This document shows positions 7,849 to 16,941 of a DNA stretch of 64,000 nucleotides, piece by piece (position 1 is the first letter of the stretch; each line of letters starts with the position of its first letter). Below the pieces are notes generated by a model, which saw only the letters and a list, made by a program, of their open reading frames with translations, did not search any database and was not told where the DNA came from. The position numbers and the translations under genes were made by a program. The stretch is from positions 44,568-108,567 of the forward strand of contig CAMQDS010000005.1 in NCBI GenBank assembly GCA_946999645.1, written 5' to 3'. This DNA comes from an uncultured Bacteroidales bacterium. Lineage in GTDB: Bacteria; Bacteroidota; Bacteroidia; Bacteroidales; UBA932.

Positions 7849-10800
7849 TTAAAGCACTTTTAAACTTCCCCAAAAAGCACTATTTGCTCTATAATGAGGG
7901 GCATACATTGATTCTATTTCCAAAACTGGTGCATAAAAAACGCCCTGTTGTATAACAAAAAACTCTTCACTAATTACTGTTTTTTCTTCTGGAAATGAAT
8001 CAAAATAATATTCTGTTCTATCAGTCTTCACATCCATATATCCATTTGGAGTGAATAAATACCAATCATTTATATAGAGAGGACGTATGCCACATCCATA
8101 TAAACCAGACAACTGATTTATTGGTCTTAGGGTAGATTCGCGATTGGCTGTCAGTCGCACAAAACTACGATTCTCTTCATTATTAATAATATAGTCTATC
8201 CTAATTTTATCTCCAATATTAAGTTTAGTACCATCGTTGATTGGCTCATAAGAAACCTTTTCTTTTCCGTCAGTAGAATCTACAGATGTAGACTCCCTAT
8301 AAATTTTTCTTTCTATTTTAATCCCATTACCTGATGATAAAATATCTTTAAATGGCTTAGTATAAGTTTTCTTAGCAATAATCACCTTTGTCGATTTTAC
8401 TGCATCTGTTCCAGATAAAATAGAATTAACAGCATCTACGAAAGCCGGCTCATTCTCATTCCATTTCTGTGTCTCTTTTTGTAACATCAACCAAATTCTT
8501 ATACCATCAGCAACTTTTGATGCTTCAGCAGATAATGATCTATTTACACCACCTTTGGTAGCATAAATAGTAAATAAATCACAAAGCATAGAATGGGCAT
8601 AGGCTTCACTTTCTAAAAGTCCCCGGAAAGGAAGCACTGCATTTGGAAAATAAATTCCTCCATTATTGTGATTTACAGCATATTCCAAAAGTGAAACTAT
8701 ATCTAAAGAAAGTGACTTTTCAAGTTTCTCTTTTATTCCTAAATTAAGTCCAAATGATTGGGCTAAGGATAGACCGGCAGAGGTTGATGAGAGATTTGTC
8801 AAGGTCATCACTCTTCGTGCCTTTTCAAGAATATATCCATTTAATCCCCTTTCATTTGATGGAATAAGATAATCTTTTGTGTATTCTTTAAATTGTTTCC
8901 AACGCTCTTTAGAGTTTGAATAACCTGATATTTCATTTATATTAAACTTAATGTCTGCATAGTATGACCTTATATATAGATATTGTTCTATAGAAAGTCC
9001 ACCACACCAAAAAGGCTTTTCGACTTCAAGTATTGTTCTATCCAAGAAATTTACACTTTCTCCAAGTTTCAATTCTGAAATATCTATAAGTCCAGCATTT
9101 CTAAGCTTTGCAAATCGCTCAAGTATGACGGCTGTTACAATAGGAGAAGAAGGCATCCCCTCAAACCAACCAAAGCCACCATCGGCGTTACGACATTTCA
9201 ATATTTTAACAATCAACTGTTCTGTGGTACCATCATCATCCTTGACCTTAACTCCGATTTTTTCTGCAATTATTCGTGAATAATATGCCTCAGAAATTGA
9301 AAGGCAATCATTATGTTTAGGTTTTATACTTGTTGGCAATGATGATTTAATCATATCCAAAATAGATATTTCTTCTATTTCTGACCCAGATTGTGAAATA
9401 TTGACAAAAGAAGATTTAATTTTATCAATAAGTTGTTCTCTATTCATCCCTGGAAGTAATGCAGCAGAATGAATTTCAGTAAGAGTCTGGATATTTGGTT
9501 TAATAGTGATAGGTGTAAATAAACCATCTGAGAACTTATTTTCAGAGTCTTTAAATACAGCTTTAATACCAACGATTTTATCTATATCAAGTTTTTCAGG
9601 GACAGTAATCTCAAAAATTTCTTTTTTAACACCTTTAGACGGCACAGTTAGAGTTATAACCTTTTCAGATATAGGATTTGTTTTTTTATACTCTTTCGTA
9701 TTATACTGATATAGGAATAATTTTCCAGATACTGCCAAATCTGAATTATTCGAAACAGTAACAGATAGTTTACATTTATCTCCAGCATACAAATATTTAG
9801 GTTCTAAAATCTCTACCTTCACAGGCATAGTTACTTCTATTTCTTTTGATAAAACATTATTATTCATAGTTTTATCATGAGCAAAAATCTGAACATGATA
9901 TGTTGAAAGTTTATCGGAAGTTCTAAATTTAAATGTAACAGTGCTATCTGCGTTTGAATGAAGGAAAGGTTGAAATGTTAAAGTATTTGCAAAATTATCT
10001 CGTATATATATATCAGCGTCTTCTATATCAGCATCTTCTATATCAGCATCTTCGTACCTTGACATAAGAACTGGATCATCACACATAGAACCAAATTCAC
10101 ATAAGTAATCAGATTCGCAATATTCATAGATTTCTCCAGGTTGTGCATCAACAGATATACAATCGCTACTTGAAGAGTACAGGCTTATCGGTTTCCATTT
10201 ATTCGTTGCTATGCAATCTAAACTTTTATCATATACAGAAACCACACACTCTACGTTAGGAGCTGTTCGTAACTTAAAAGTATATTCTGTATCGGGCAAT
10301 GCCTTGTCTACAAAAGAATCAAAACACAACTTAAGTTCAGAACGGGGTTTAGTCCTACTTATAGAATGAGACCAATCGGTATATGATGAATTTTTAAAAT
10401 AAAAAATATGGATATATATTTTATCTGGATATTCTTCTTTGTACTTAAATAAAACATCCTCAACAGAACCTCTTTCGCCTCTTTTTCCCTCCAAATAAAT
10501 CAACTTGCTATCCAATACTTCTTTATTTTCTCCAATTATTTCTGCAACAGCCCATATATTACCTGTTGTCGAAGCAATTTTAACATTAATATCCTTTCCA
10601 GGGTCAATATTATATTCAGGACAATATATAATTTTGTCAATAGGAGCATCTATTGAAACAGCTGAAGGAGAAAGTTTTATAAATACTACACGACATTCAT
10701 CTTTGGTAATTATACTATCGTTTTCATCTTTGTAGGTTGAAATAGCCTTAACCCAATATAAACCATCTTTCATACCAGAAAGGTTGACCACACACTTATC

Positions 10801-13191
10801 TCCGGAATTAGCCATACCCGTTTTCAATTCAGTTCCTTTCTCATCATACAGAGAATATTTAATTTTTCCAGCTACTGTATTTCCATCAATATCAGTTATT
10901 TTCATAATAAATTTAGCCTCTTGATCTCCAAGAAAATAAGTATTATCATAACGACTGAAATTATCAGGAAAAACGAAAGATGGGTCCAAATCTATTTCAG
11001 ATTCTACTCCATTAAGAATATATAATTTGACATTTATTTGTTTTGTAATGACTATACTTTTGTTATACTCGTTGGTTTCACCAGTATTATTAGTAATTTT
11101 AACATTTACGTTTATGTCCTGATAATCATTTTCTGAAGGTGTATTAAACGTAAGGCTAAATTTGCCATCTGTAGAAATAGAAAAAGAACCTTTTGAATAT
11201 ATATTGTCCTTACAAGTAACAGTATAAAAAAGTTTTGCATCTGTAAGGGCATGTCCGCTGAAACTCTTTATTTGTCCTTTAACAACCACCTTATCTCCAG
11301 GAACATATAAGGTTTTTAAAGGTTCAAAATCCAAACTATATGTAGGAGGAACAAAATCATCAACTCTAAATGATTCCGTTGCAAAATAGTCCTTACCACA
11401 TTTTACAGATATTGAAAATTTGCCATTTCTTAAGCCTAATGGTATTTTAAAATTCCCCGCTACAGAGCCAAAATTATTTGTTACAAGATCTAATTTCTGC
11501 AGTTCTTTATGTTCAGAATCATAAAATATAACTTCTACTTTTTCTCCTGAATTTCCAACTCTTCTATTGTCAATCTGATTAAGTCTGTAAAATATAGCCT
11601 TGAAACTTACAGAATCGCCAGGATTATAGGCCTTTCTATCTAAAAAAATATTGCAAGATTTATCTTTATCATCCAAATAATAATCATCCAAATAATTATT
11701 ATCACAATAATCGGTATCGAGGCTTATATCACTACTAAGCAAAGTATATCCAGAGGGATCTTTTGCTAAAGCATATAAACAATATAATGACAGATCTTTT
11801 ATACCAGAAGATATGGTTTTAGGCAAAATATTAAAGCCGTCTTCCAAATGAAAATTCGTAACTGACCTTACTGTCTTTCCATTTTTAGTTAAGAACAAAT
11901 CCACTTTTTGTAATGGCTTTCCAGAGATATAATCTGCCACATATATACCTATTCCTCTCTTTTCTTCTCGCATGGCTATAGATAATCTATACTTTAGAAC
12001 AGTCGTGCTTGCTTTAATCCGCTTTTCATACACCTTGATAAAGTACTGACCGTCATCCATTTCAGGAAGAGGAACACTCACTAAATCAACTACATAGAAA
12101 CTATTTTTAGTATTTCTGATTTTTTTCTGAAAAACAAATTCCTTGCTTTTTCCGTTTTTCCTACATATTTCAATATTAGCTTCATTTAAATTTTTGAATG
12201 AGATGAGAACATTTTTATCAACTACCTTTACATTAATCGATGATTTCCTCATTTCTTTCATCAGAGATTTTACAGTTTCTATTTTCTTGGATATAAAACC
12301 AAATTTACCTCTAAAAGATTTTCTTGATTTTTCAAAATTCTCACAATCCTTATATAATTTCTTGTATAACAATTCGTTATTAGAATCAGACTCATCCAAA
12401 TGTTCTTTTCTTATTTTCAATATTTCAGACAAAGCATAATATGATATAGAAGTACCATCATATTTATCAGCAAATGATTGCATCAGGTTTTGTCTTTTTT
12501 CACTGTTATTTTCATTAGATATTGTTATAAATTCCAGATAGGCTGATTCAGGATACCTTTTTGAAAGTTCTTCAGACAATGTTTTATAAACTATATTACT
12601 ACCGACCTCGGATGTATTATAATTTTTCTGAAAGAACAATATCCATAATAAATACTCATAGTCATTTTTTATAAAAGACGGAAGCGTGCCAGACATCTTG
12701 TCTGCAATAGAACCCTTATATTCGTAAAAAACACTATTTTTAGAATTTCTAAGTCTGTCTTTTTCTGAAAAGATATAAGAAAAAAGGGTTGCCTCATTTT
12801 CGAACTTCAAATCCTTTTTATAGAAGAAGGTTATAATTGGTTCATCAAAATTTAGCACATTATTTTCCAATTCTTTATATACAGAGTCTCTACTTTTCCA
12901 ATTTATTTCTACAGAACGTTTTACATATAAGATAGAGGCGTCCCAAAAGTCAAAAGAAATTCTATACTTTTTTGATAATTCAATAATAGATTTAAGAATT
13001 TTAATCTGCTCTTGTGGCCTGTCTGCAGAATAAGCATCATAATACTGTTTCCATTCAGAATTAAGACTATGACCATTCTTATCAGTTAAATTTAGTATTT
13101 CTTTAATACTAAAAGATTTATTATTAGAATTAGACATTGAAAAAAATGATGAAATTATTAATAAGAATATTATATTGATAAAACTTTTCAT
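7849..13191 (-). CDS. Alpha-2-macroglobulin family protein, secreted
   Basis: The 1780-residue protein begins with a signal peptide (residues 1-22). It continues with Ig-like macroglobulin (MG) domains (for example the FLDRKAYNPGDSVSFKA segment near 520-535, and an MG2-like PGDKV segment near 635), an A2M_2-type domain around 1080, and an alpha-helical toroid (about 1270-1560, with GGFGWFEG). Family members act as periplasmic or surface macroglobulins that trap proteases or serve as structural proteins. No CxEQ thioester is visible; the nearest look-alike is CGGLSIEQ inside the toroid, which does not fit. It lies 19 bp after folC on the same strand and probably shares its promoter. The usual PBP1C partner is absent here. 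Three exact EDADI units near residues 1045-1060 form a small repeat. Confidence 0.85.
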   Translation of the reverse strand: MKSFINIIFLLIISSFFSMSNSNNKSFSIKEILNLTDKNGHSLNSEWKQYYDAYSADRPQEQIKILKSIIELSKKYRISFDFWDASILYVKRSVEINWKSRDSVYKELENNVLNFDEPIITFFYKKDLKFENEATLFSYIFSEKDRLRNSKNSVFYEYKGSIADKMSGTLPSFIKNDYEYLLWILFFQKNYNTSEVGSNIVYKTLSEELSKRYPESAYLEFITISNENNSEKRQNLMQSFADKYDGTSISYYALSEILKIRKEHLDESDSNNELLYKKLYKDCENFEKSRKSFRGKFGFISKKIETVKSLMKEMRKSSINVKVVDKNVLISFKNLNEANIEICRKNGKSKEFVFQKKIRNTKNSFYVVDLVSVPLPEMDDGQYFIKVYEKRIKASTTVLKYRLSIAMREEKRGIGIYVADYISGKPLQKVDLFLTKNGKTVRSVTNFHLEDGFNILPKTISSGIKDLSLYCLYALAKDPSGYTLLSSDISLDTDYCDNNYLDDYYLDDKDKSCNIFLDRKAYNPGDSVSFKAIFYRLNQIDNRRVGNSGEKVEVIFYDSEHKELQKLDLVTNNFGSVAGNFKIPLGLRNGKFSISVKCGKDYFATESFRVDDFVPPTYSLDFEPLKTLYVPGDKVVVKGQIKSFSGHALTDAKLFYTVTCKDNIYSKGSFSISTDGKFSLTFNTPSENDYQDINVNVKITNNTGETNEYNKSIVITKQINVKLYILNGVESEIDLDPSFVFPDNFSRYDNTYFLGDQEAKFIMKITDIDGNTVAGKIKYSLYDEKGTELKTGMANSGDKCVVNLSGMKDGLYWVKAISTYKDENDSIITKDECRVVFIKLSPSAVSIDAPIDKIIYCPEYNIDPGKDINVKIASTTGNIWAVAEIIGENKEVLDSKLIYLEGKRGERGSVEDVLFKYKEEYPDKIYIHIFYFKNSSYTDWSHSISRTKPRSELKLCFDSFVDKALPDTEYTFKLRTAPNVECVVSVYDKSLDCIATNKWKPISLYSSSSDCISVDAQPGEIYEYCESDYLCEFGSMCDDPVLMSRYEDADIEDADIEDADIYIRDNFANTLTFQPFLHSNADSTVTFKFRTSDKLSTYHVQIFAHDKTMNNNVLSKEIEVTMPVKVEILEPKYLYAGDKCKLSVTVSNNSDLAVSGKLFLYQYNTKEYKKTNPISEKVITLTVPSKGVKKEIFEITVPEKLDIDKIVGIKAVFKDSENKFSDGLFTPITIKPNIQTLTEIHSAALLPGMNREQLIDKIKSSFVNISQSGSEIEEISILDMIKSSLPTSIKPKHNDCLSISEAYYSRIIAEKIGVKVKDDDGTTEQLIVKILKCRNADGGFGWFEGMPSSPIVTAVILERFAKLRNAGLIDISELKLGESVNFLDRTILEVEKPFWCGGLSIEQYLYIRSYYADIKFNINEISGYSNSKERWKQFKEYTKDYLIPSNERGLNGYILEKARRVMTLTNLSSTSAGLSLAQSFGLNLGIKEKLEKSLSLDIVSLLEYAVNHNNGGIYFPNAVLPFRGLLESEAYAHSMLCDLFTIYATKGGVNRSLSAEASKVADGIRIWLMLQKETQKWNENEPAFVDAVNSILSGTDAVKSTKVIIAKKTYTKPFKDILSSGNGIKIERKIYRESTSVDSTDGKEKVSYEPINDGTKLNIGDKIRIDYIINNEENRSFVRLTANRESTLRPINQLSGLYGCGIRPLYINDWYLFTPNGYMDVKTDRTEYYFDSFPEEKTVISEEFFVIQQGVFYAPVLEIESMYAPHYRANSAFWGSLKVL
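10011..10055 (-). repeat. Three 15-bp tandem units inside the alpha-2-macroglobulin gene
   Basis: Three adjacent 15-bp units (10011-10025, 10026-10040 and 10041-10055), differing at one position plus the unit end, encode tandem EDADI pentapeptides. Because the unit is a multiple of three, copy-number change would keep the frame. The repeat lies in an acidic linker near residue 1050, next to the macroglobulin A2M_2 domain. Confidence 0.85.
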
Positions 13192-13210
13192 AATAAAATG
13201 TTCTGAGTAA

Positions 13211-14542
13211 TTATACTTTTACAGAGAAACAAGGGACAGCTTCCGCAACAGTAAAGGTGCTACCGCCAATGTATATAAGGGGTTTACCGTTAATTTCACT
13301 CGCCAATTTCAAAGCCAATTTAACGGCATCTGCTACATTTTCTTGTACATACAGTTTATTTGCAAATAACCCTTTAGTTCTTAAGAAAGACTCAAACCTT
13401 TCGCATATCTTCGGTGCAGGTAAAGCCCTTGGAGTAGAAGGAGTAGTGAAAATATAAGTAGCTTCAAGAGGCATAAGAGGTAGAATTGCATCCAAATTTT
13501 TATCTGCCATAACAGCATAAACTATTATCAGAGAAGAATAATCTTTATCAGTTAGCATTCTTTTTAATTGAGCAAAATTATTTACCAAAGCAGCCGCATT
13601 ATGTCCTATATCACAAATAACAACAGGATTATCTGACAGTTTTTCCCATCTGCCATGAAAATCCATGATTTTAGCAGTATTCATTAAGGAAGTTTCTATA
13701 TTCACTAAATTATCCAATTTTGTAAATATCTTCTTTAATATACCCAATGATACTAAAGCTGTCCTAAGATTAAATTTTTGATATTCTCCCTGCAAATCCA
13801 TTTTCTTTAATATGCTATCTAATTTATTCCATAGCAAAGGCTTAACCTTATCAGCAAAGATTATTTCAGAATTGGATATACGGGCTTTTTCCAGAAATAC
13901 TGGTGCAGTTTCATCTAATGTCTGACCTATTACAACAGGCACATTTTCTTTAATTATTCCAGCCTTTTCTCCTGCTATTGCGGCAAGAGTATTACCAAGA
14001 TATTCGCAATGGTCCAACCCAATACTTGTTATAACAGATAATTCTGGGGATATAATATTTGTACTATCAAGTCTTCCACCTAAACCCACTTCTATAACAG
14101 CGACATCCACCTCCATATCGGAGAACCATTTAAATGCCATACCCGTCGTTATTTCAAAAAAGGACAACTGGAGTTTATCAAAGACATCCTTCCATTGCAA
14201 AATAAAATCATATACATATTCCTTAGAAATCAGGGACTTGCCTATTCTCATCCTTTCCCTGAAATCTAAAATATGTGGAGAAGTATAAAGACCTGTTTTA
14301 TAACCTGCCCCGCACAAAGAGGCTGCAATCATGTTTGACACAGAGCCTTTTCCATTGGTGCCGGCGACATGAACTGTCTTTATCATACGAGAAGGAAATC
14401 CTAAAATCTCATCGAATTTTAATATATTTTCCAGGCCTGGTTTATATGCATTTTTAAATTGCGTAGTTTGAACAGAGGGAAATCTTACAAACAAAGCCCT
14501 TAGTTCTTCATTATATTTTTCTTCTGAAAACTCAAACATCAT
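13211..14542 (-). CDS. folC: Folylpolyglutamate synthase/dihydrofolate synthase FolC
   Basis: FolC adds glutamates to folates and can join dihydropteroate with glutamate. The sequence has the Mur-ligase-like P-loop HVAGTNGKGSVSNMI, the IAGEKAGIIK segment and a C-terminal ligase domain with CDIGHN. I place the start at the ATG-ATG at 14542: a -7 box on the minus strand (14566-14573) gives transcription from about 14559, and a purine-rich AAGGG lies just ahead of the start. A longer frame back to 14647 would begin upstream of that promoter. From 14542 the protein is 443 residues, the usual FolC length. It is first in a two-gene unit with the macroglobulin gene. Confidence 0.93.
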   Translation of the reverse strand: MMFEFSEEKYNEELRALFVRFPSVQTTQFKNAYKPGLENILKFDEILGFPSRMIKTVHVAGTNGKGSVSNMIAASLCGAGYKTGLYTSPHILDFRERMRIGKSLISKEYVYDFILQWKDVFDKLQLSFFEITTGMAFKWFSDMEVDVAVIEVGLGGRLDSTNIISPELSVITSIGLDHCEYLGNTLAAIAGEKAGIIKENVPVVIGQTLDETAPVFLEKARISNSEIIFADKVKPLLWNKLDSILKKMDLQGEYQKFNLRTALVSLGILKKIFTKLDNLVNIETSLMNTAKIMDFHGRWEKLSDNPVVICDIGHNAAALVNNFAQLKRMLTDKDYSSLIIVYAVMADKNLDAILPLMPLEATYIFTTPSTPRALPAPKICERFESFLRTKGLFANKLYVQENVADAVKLALKLASEINGKPLIYIGGSTFTVAEAVPCFSVKV

Positions 14543-14565
14543 CACCCTTAATTTTGTACTATCTT

Positions 14566-14573
14566 CAAATTTA
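14566..14573 (-). promoter_or_regulatory. -7 box of folC
   Basis: On the minus strand, the octamer TAAATTTG fits TAnnTTTG. No matching TTTG lies exactly 19 bp upstream. It is within the short divergent region between folC and the gene at 14621 and places transcription start about 17 bases ahead of the folC start codon. Confidence 0.6.
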
Positions 14574-14620
14574 GTTATTTTTACAAGGAAATAGTGACTA
14601 TATAATGAAAATGCTTTGAT

Positions 14621-15523
14621 ATGAAGGAAAACAAAGTTACAATCCATTCTAAGGATAATATTAACCTTTATCTTAACGATATAGCATCAAACCCGAGGAA
14701 TGGACTTATTCCGTCAAAATATCCTGATGTCGTCACAAAAAGTATTGTAGCAGAAAATATTATATCCACAATATGGCAAGAAGGAAGTTTTTGTATGAGT
14801 GATATAAAAACTACCGCATATTGGGAAGGCAGCGAAGATACAGAAGTTCTCAAGTGTTCTATAAAAACTGCACGTCAATATATTTCTTCCTTGGGTTTAA
14901 GATTAGAAGAATTCAATACTAAACCAAGTGATAATTTCAGAATAAACTTCAAAGCGCAGCCATCACAAAAAGAATATTCACGAAGGTGTCCTGAGCAGAT
15001 TTCTGATAATACAAAATCTTGGATAATTTACATTCCTTTTGATACTTGCGATTTCAATCTTGGAGGTTCACGTTGGAATGAACTTATCGAAACAGGCTCC
15101 TACAGATGCCCTAATATATCAAACTCAACATACTTTATGGACTGTTACGAAGTAGTACGGGAATTAGTAGAGGATAAAATAGTTAAAACGGGAGTAACTG
15201 TTGGGGAAGGAGGGTTGATTGTCGCATTATGGAAAATGGTAAAAAATAATGGATTAGATGTAGACCTTTCTGGAATTATGAAATCCTATTCAGAAAAAGA
15301 TATTATAAAAATTCTTTTTTCCGAAATACCGGGAGTAGTAATTGAAATAGATAATTTCGACTTTGACTATGTGGATGCAGAACTTGTCCTACAAGGAGTT
15401 GCATATTATCCAATAGGACATCCGGCAAAAAAAGGATTAAGGATAGAGAATTATTCACTTCCCGATTTGTCTGATATAATGCTTTCGCTATTAGGCAGAC
15501 AAAATCCTGAAGGAGAAGACTAA
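14621..15523 (+). CDS. Conserved protein with AIR-synthase-like C-terminus, function unknown
   Basis: The 300-residue protein is not a full PurM or PurL, but the C-terminal half contains TVGEGGLIVALWKMV followed by LDVDLSG and FSEIPGVVIEI, in the order and style of the AIR synthase (PurM/PurL) C-terminal domain, where SDGGL is usual. The Gly-Glu-Gly-Gly loop is an altered version of that signature. The N-terminal 90 residues contain charged and hydrophobic segments without a clear fold match. It lies 12 bp upstream of the PhoH-type gene, on the same strand, so the two are likely one operon. I cannot assign a reaction; a nucleotide-binding role is inferred from the fold resemblance only. Confidence 0.7.
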   Translation: MKENKVTIHSKDNINLYLNDIASNPRNGLIPSKYPDVVTKSIVAENIISTIWQEGSFCMSDIKTTAYWEGSEDTEVLKCSIKTARQYISSLGLRLEEFNTKPSDNFRINFKAQPSQKEYSRRCPEQISDNTKSWIIYIPFDTCDFNLGGSRWNELIETGSYRCPNISNSTYFMDCYEVVRELVEDKIVKTGVTVGEGGLIVALWKMVKNNGLDVDLSGIMKSYSEKDIIKILFSEIPGVVIEIDNFDFDYVDAELVLQGVAYYPIGHPAKKGLRIENYSLPDLSDIMLSLLGRQNPEGED

Positions 15524-15535
15524 AATCAATCGGCT

Positions 15536-16873
15536 ATGGGAAAAAAACCAAAAATTTTTGTATTGGATACTAATGTCATTCTTCATGATTACAAATCAAT
15601 TTATAAGTTTCAAGATAATGATATTGTAATCCCTATTGCAGTAATAGAAGAATTGGATAAGTTCAAAAAAGGGAATGATTCCTTAAGTTATAATGCAAGA
15701 GGTTTTATGAGAACCATAGATAGACTTTCCGAAAATTGTCTTTTTGGGAAGGAAGGTATTTCTATTGGGAGCGGTCTTGGTAAAATAAAAATAGAGCCCA
15801 ATCATCCGTTTCCTGACATGATTAAAGACCTTTTTATAGATGATACTCAAGATCATAGGATACTTGCTACTACAATATGGGTTAGGGATAATAATCCTGA
15901 TCGGTTTGTTGCCCTTGTCACTAAAGATATTAATCTTAGGATGAAGTCTAAAGCTGTAGGCATGACAGTTCAGGACTATCTTACAGATAGAATAGATGAA
16001 GAACATATTGAGAATTCACAAAAAGAAGTGACAGTGATAGAAGATCTCTCTCCTGAATTAATGCACGAATTACGGCATACTTCAGGCATATCATTCAAGA
16101 GGGATAAGCTATTCGAAAAAAAGCCTAAAGCAAATAGTCTGTACATATTCAAAGGAGAGAATAATACAACACTTGCCCGATATGACAAAAAATCAGACAG
16201 AATAGAGCTTGTCAAGAACAAGACAGCGTACGGTATAAAACCAAGAAATACTGAACAACAATTTGCAATGGATGCCTGTTTAAATCCTGATATTCCACTG
16301 GTATCTCTTACTGGAGGTGCAGGTACAGGCAAGACATTAATTGCTTTAGCTTCAGCAATCGAACAGGCTAATAAATATGACCAAATAATAATCTCAAGGC
16401 CAACAGTAATTCTCGGCAATCAAGACATAGGTTATCTTCCAGGAGATCAAACTAAAAAGATGGAGCCTTTCCTTCAACCGCTTATTGACAATTTAAATGT
16501 CATCAAATCACAATTCCGTCCTTCAAGCAAAGAGTGTCTTAAACTTGACAATATGATTAAAGAAGAGAAATTGCTTATCTCTCCGTTAGCCTATATAAGG
16601 GGGAGAAGTCTCGGTAATATATTTTTCATAATAGATGAAGCTCAAAATCTTACTCCTCATGAGATTAAGACTATCATAACGAGGGCGGGAAAAGGAACAA
16701 AAATGGTATTTACTGGTGATATATGCCAGATTGACCAACCTTATCTCGATCGTTGGTCCAATGGTCTGACGCACCTTGGAGAAAAAATGGAAGGACAGGA
16801 ATTATTTGAACATGTTTTCCTGAAGAAAGGAGAGAGAAGTGAACTCTCCGAAATAGCGTCTAATTTATTATAA
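15536..16873 (+). CDS. PIN-PhoH family RNA-processing ATPase
   Basis: The 445-residue protein joins an N-terminal PIN nuclease domain (about 1-150, starting FVLDTNVILHD with the conserved Asp-Thr-Asn and later acidic residues) to a C-terminal PhoH/RecD-like ATPase. The ATPase part has a Walker A GGAGTGKTLIA (about residues 260-270) and a Walker B FIIDEAQNLTPHE (about 362-374). This PhoH2/YlaK architecture is associated with RNA unwinding and cleavage. It follows the AIR-synthase-like gene by 12 bp. No signal peptide, so it is cytoplasmic. Confidence 0.92.
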   Translation: MGKKPKIFVLDTNVILHDYKSIYKFQDNDIVIPIAVIEELDKFKKGNDSLSYNARGFMRTIDRLSENCLFGKEGISIGSGLGKIKIEPNHPFPDMIKDLFIDDTQDHRILATTIWVRDNNPDRFVALVTKDINLRMKSKAVGMTVQDYLTDRIDEEHIENSQKEVTVIEDLSPELMHELRHTSGISFKRDKLFEKKPKANSLYIFKGENNTTLARYDKKSDRIELVKNKTAYGIKPRNTEQQFAMDACLNPDIPLVSLTGGAGTGKTLIALASAIEQANKYDQIIISRPTVILGNQDIGYLPGDQTKKMEPFLQPLIDNLNVIKSQFRPSSKECLKLDNMIKEEKLLISPLAYIRGRSLGNIFFIIDEAQNLTPHEIKTIITRAGKGTKMVFTGDICQIDQPYLDRWSNGLTHLGEKMEGQELFEHVFLKKGERSELSEIASNLL

Positions 16874-16889
16874 ATATAGTAATTATAAT

Positions 16890-16897
16890 TATCTTTG
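16890..16897 (+). promoter_or_regulatory. -7 box of ppdK
   Basis: TATCTTTG, a full match to TAnnTTTG, lies about 45 bp upstream of the ppdK start. No exact TTTG sits 19 bp ahead. The region between phoH and ppdK (16874-16941) holds nothing else visible. Confidence 0.65.
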
Positions 16898-16941
16898 CAT
16901 ATAATTAAAGTAAATTAATAAAAATTAATACATTAAGAGCA

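Noticed and set aside
8900..9100. CGGLSIEQ in the alpha-2-macroglobulin as a thioester site
   Set aside because: It does not have the CxEQ spacing and sits inside the toroid rather than at its beginning.
13211..14647. Longer folC start at 14647
   Set aside because: It begins upstream of the -7 box at 14566-14573, overlaps the divergent gene at 14621, and gives an N-terminus unlike FolC. The ATG at 14542 fits the ribosome-binding site and length.
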